A stretch of DNA of 5,849 nt from Rhizobacter sp. (lineage in GTDB: Bacteria > Pseudomonadota > Gammaproteobacteria > Burkholderiales > Burkholderiaceae), in contig JACMKW010000390.1 of assembly GCA_014379885.1 (NCBI GenBank), positions 1-5,849 on the forward strand, written 5' to 3'. Within the stretch, counting starts at the first letter, position 1; the number at the start of each line of letters is the position of its first letter. This document shows, piece by piece, positions 5,092 through 5,849 of the stretch. The notes below the pieces were generated by a model. The model made no database searches and was not told the origin of the DNA. It worked only from the letters and a program-made list of their open reading frames with translations. The position numbers and the translations under genes were made by a program.

Positions 5092-5849
5092 GCCGTCGCC
5101 CCCTGCGTGACTGTGCTGGAGGCTGCCTTCAGGCGGTAGCGCCGGTCGGCGGCGGCGAGCCCGCCGCCCAGCGCCATCAACAGGCAACCGCCCCAGATCC
5201 AGGTGACGAAGGGCTTGTAGTACACCCGCACGCTCCACGCCGAGCCCTGTGGGTCGAGCGGTTCGCCGAGCGAGACGTAGAGGTCGCGCGTGAAGCCGGT
5301 GTCGATGGCGGTTTCGGTCATCGGCATTTGCGACGAGAAGTAATTGCGCTTCTCGGGGTTGAGCAGGCGCAGCACCTTGCCGTCTTTCGAGAGCTCGATG
5401 TCGCCACGCTGCGCCACGTAGTTGGGGCCTGGCATCTGTTGCACACCGAGCAGGCGCACGGTGTAGCCACCCAGCGTGACGGTGTCGCCAATGGCCATGC
5501 GCACGTCTTTCTCGACCTCATAGCCCTTGACCAGGGTGACGCCGATCACGAACACCGCCATGCCCACGTGGGCCAGGTGCATGCCCCAGTAAGCACGCGG
5601 CGGCCAGCCCGAGCGCAGGCGCTCGCGGATCTGGAAGGCGCTGCTGGCGATGATCCAGACTGCCAGCAACAAACCGAGCGCGACGAATGGGCTCCACTCG
5701 CCGATCAGCAAGGGCAACCCCGCGCCGGCGACGACGGCCAGCACGGCGGCCAGGCGCAGGCGCTGCGCCATGTCGCGTGCGTCGGCGTGCTTCCAGCGTG
5801 CCAGCGGCCCCACGGCCATCAGGAACAAGAGGGGCAGCATGATCGGCAC
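5088..5849 (-). CDS. ccmF: Heme lyase subunit CcmF, C-terminal part (5' end outside the window)
   Basis: The last 253 or so codons of ccmF, the integral membrane protein that attaches heme from holo-CcmE to apocytochrome c. The whole protein is usually about 640-670 residues, so roughly 40% is visible. In the fragment: membrane helices at about 1-16, 31-50 and 52-71, then WGMHLAHVGMAVFVIG (88-103). The His of its LAHxG (fragment residue 94) probably matches the transmembrane heme b ligand called TM-His2 (His491 in E. coli). A large periplasmic domain follows (about 105-212, with PGPNYVAQRGDIEL and NPEKRNYFSSQMPMTETAID), then a final helix with KPFVTWIWGGCLLMALGG (212-229) and a short tail ADRRYRLK. 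The frame runs off the right edge; the GTG at 5849 is internal and not a start. The stop overlaps the ccmG start (ATGA). Confidence 0.96.
   Translation of the reverse strand: MPIMLPLLFLMAVGPLARWKHADARDMAQRLRLAAVLAVVAGAGLPLLIGEWSPFVALGLLLAVWIIASSAFQIRERLRSGWPPRAYWGMHLAHVGMAVFVIGVTLVKGYEVEKDVRMAIGDTVTLGGYTVRLLGVQQMPGPNYVAQRGDIELSKDGKVLRLLNPEKRNYFSSQMPMTETAIDTGFTRDLYVSLGEPLDPQGSAWSVRVYYKPFVTWIWGGCLLMALGGGLAAADRRYRLKAASSTVTQGATA
5099..5104 (-). promoter_or_regulatory. Ribosome binding site (AGGGGG) for ccmG
   Basis: AGGGGG on the minus strand is seven bases from the ccmG ATG and lies within the last codons of ccmF. It supports the start at 5091 over the longer open frame. Confidence 0.65.

Noticed and set aside
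4049..5139. Plus-strand open frames opposite ccmH and ccmG
   Set aside because: They are antisense to well-supported Ccm proteins with active-site motifs, and their translations show no domain pattern.
5092..5238. Longer N-terminus for ccmG starting at 5238
   Set aside because: It would be Arg-rich, overlap ccmF coding sequence and hide the signal anchor. The ATGA overlap plus AGGGGG site supports 5091.

Overview
The window is GC-rich, tightly packed chromosomal DNA. It most resembles a betaproteobacterium of the order Burkholderiales. That placement is inference, from three things: System I cytochrome c maturation genes in the order ccmF-ccmG-ccmH-ccmI with CcmH and CcmI as separate proteins, a WCVSC-type CcmG, and the strong G/C preference at third codon positions. 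No tRNA, rRNA, CRISPR array, insertion sequence or phage gene was seen.

Left part (about 1-720): a minus-strand gene for a VanX/DdpX-type D-alanyl-D-alanine dipeptidase. It is divergent from the next gene and separated from it by a 96-base intergenic region. Middle part (about 721-2683): a plus-strand gene for a compact RNase II-family (RNB) exoribonuclease, then a small DUF2628-type membrane protein that starts with GTG behind a clear ribosome binding site. The latter two are probably co-transcribed, but nothing suggests that they work together with the dipeptidase.

Right part (about 2706-5849, all minus strand): the 3' half of a cytochrome c maturation operon, transcribed right to left. 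It holds the end of ccmF (heme ligation), then ccmG (periplasmic thioredoxin-like reductase), ccmH (apocytochrome CXXCH thiol reductant) and ccmI (TPR apocytochrome chaperone). The genes are joined by 4-base or 1-base stop/start overlaps, so translational coupling is likely. Together they hold apocytochrome c reduced and unfolded in the periplasm and deliver it to the CcmF heme lyase. ccmI converges on the DUF2628 gene.

The most notable feature is a 100-base palindromic repeat at 4452-4551. It has 30-base terminal inverted repeats with 29/30 matches, and each arm is itself a 9-bp hairpin. It lies at the ccmG/ccmH junction and is read in frame into the ccmH signal sequence. It looks like an in-frame palindromic element, comparable in style to Rickettsia palindromic elements, that split the signal peptide of an essential maturation factor and may also supply a new ATG. 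Other points are a Gln at one position of the usual RNB aspartate cluster, a 21-codon open frame that exactly bridges the RNB and DUF2628 genes, and a hexanucleotide tandem repeat in ccmI.
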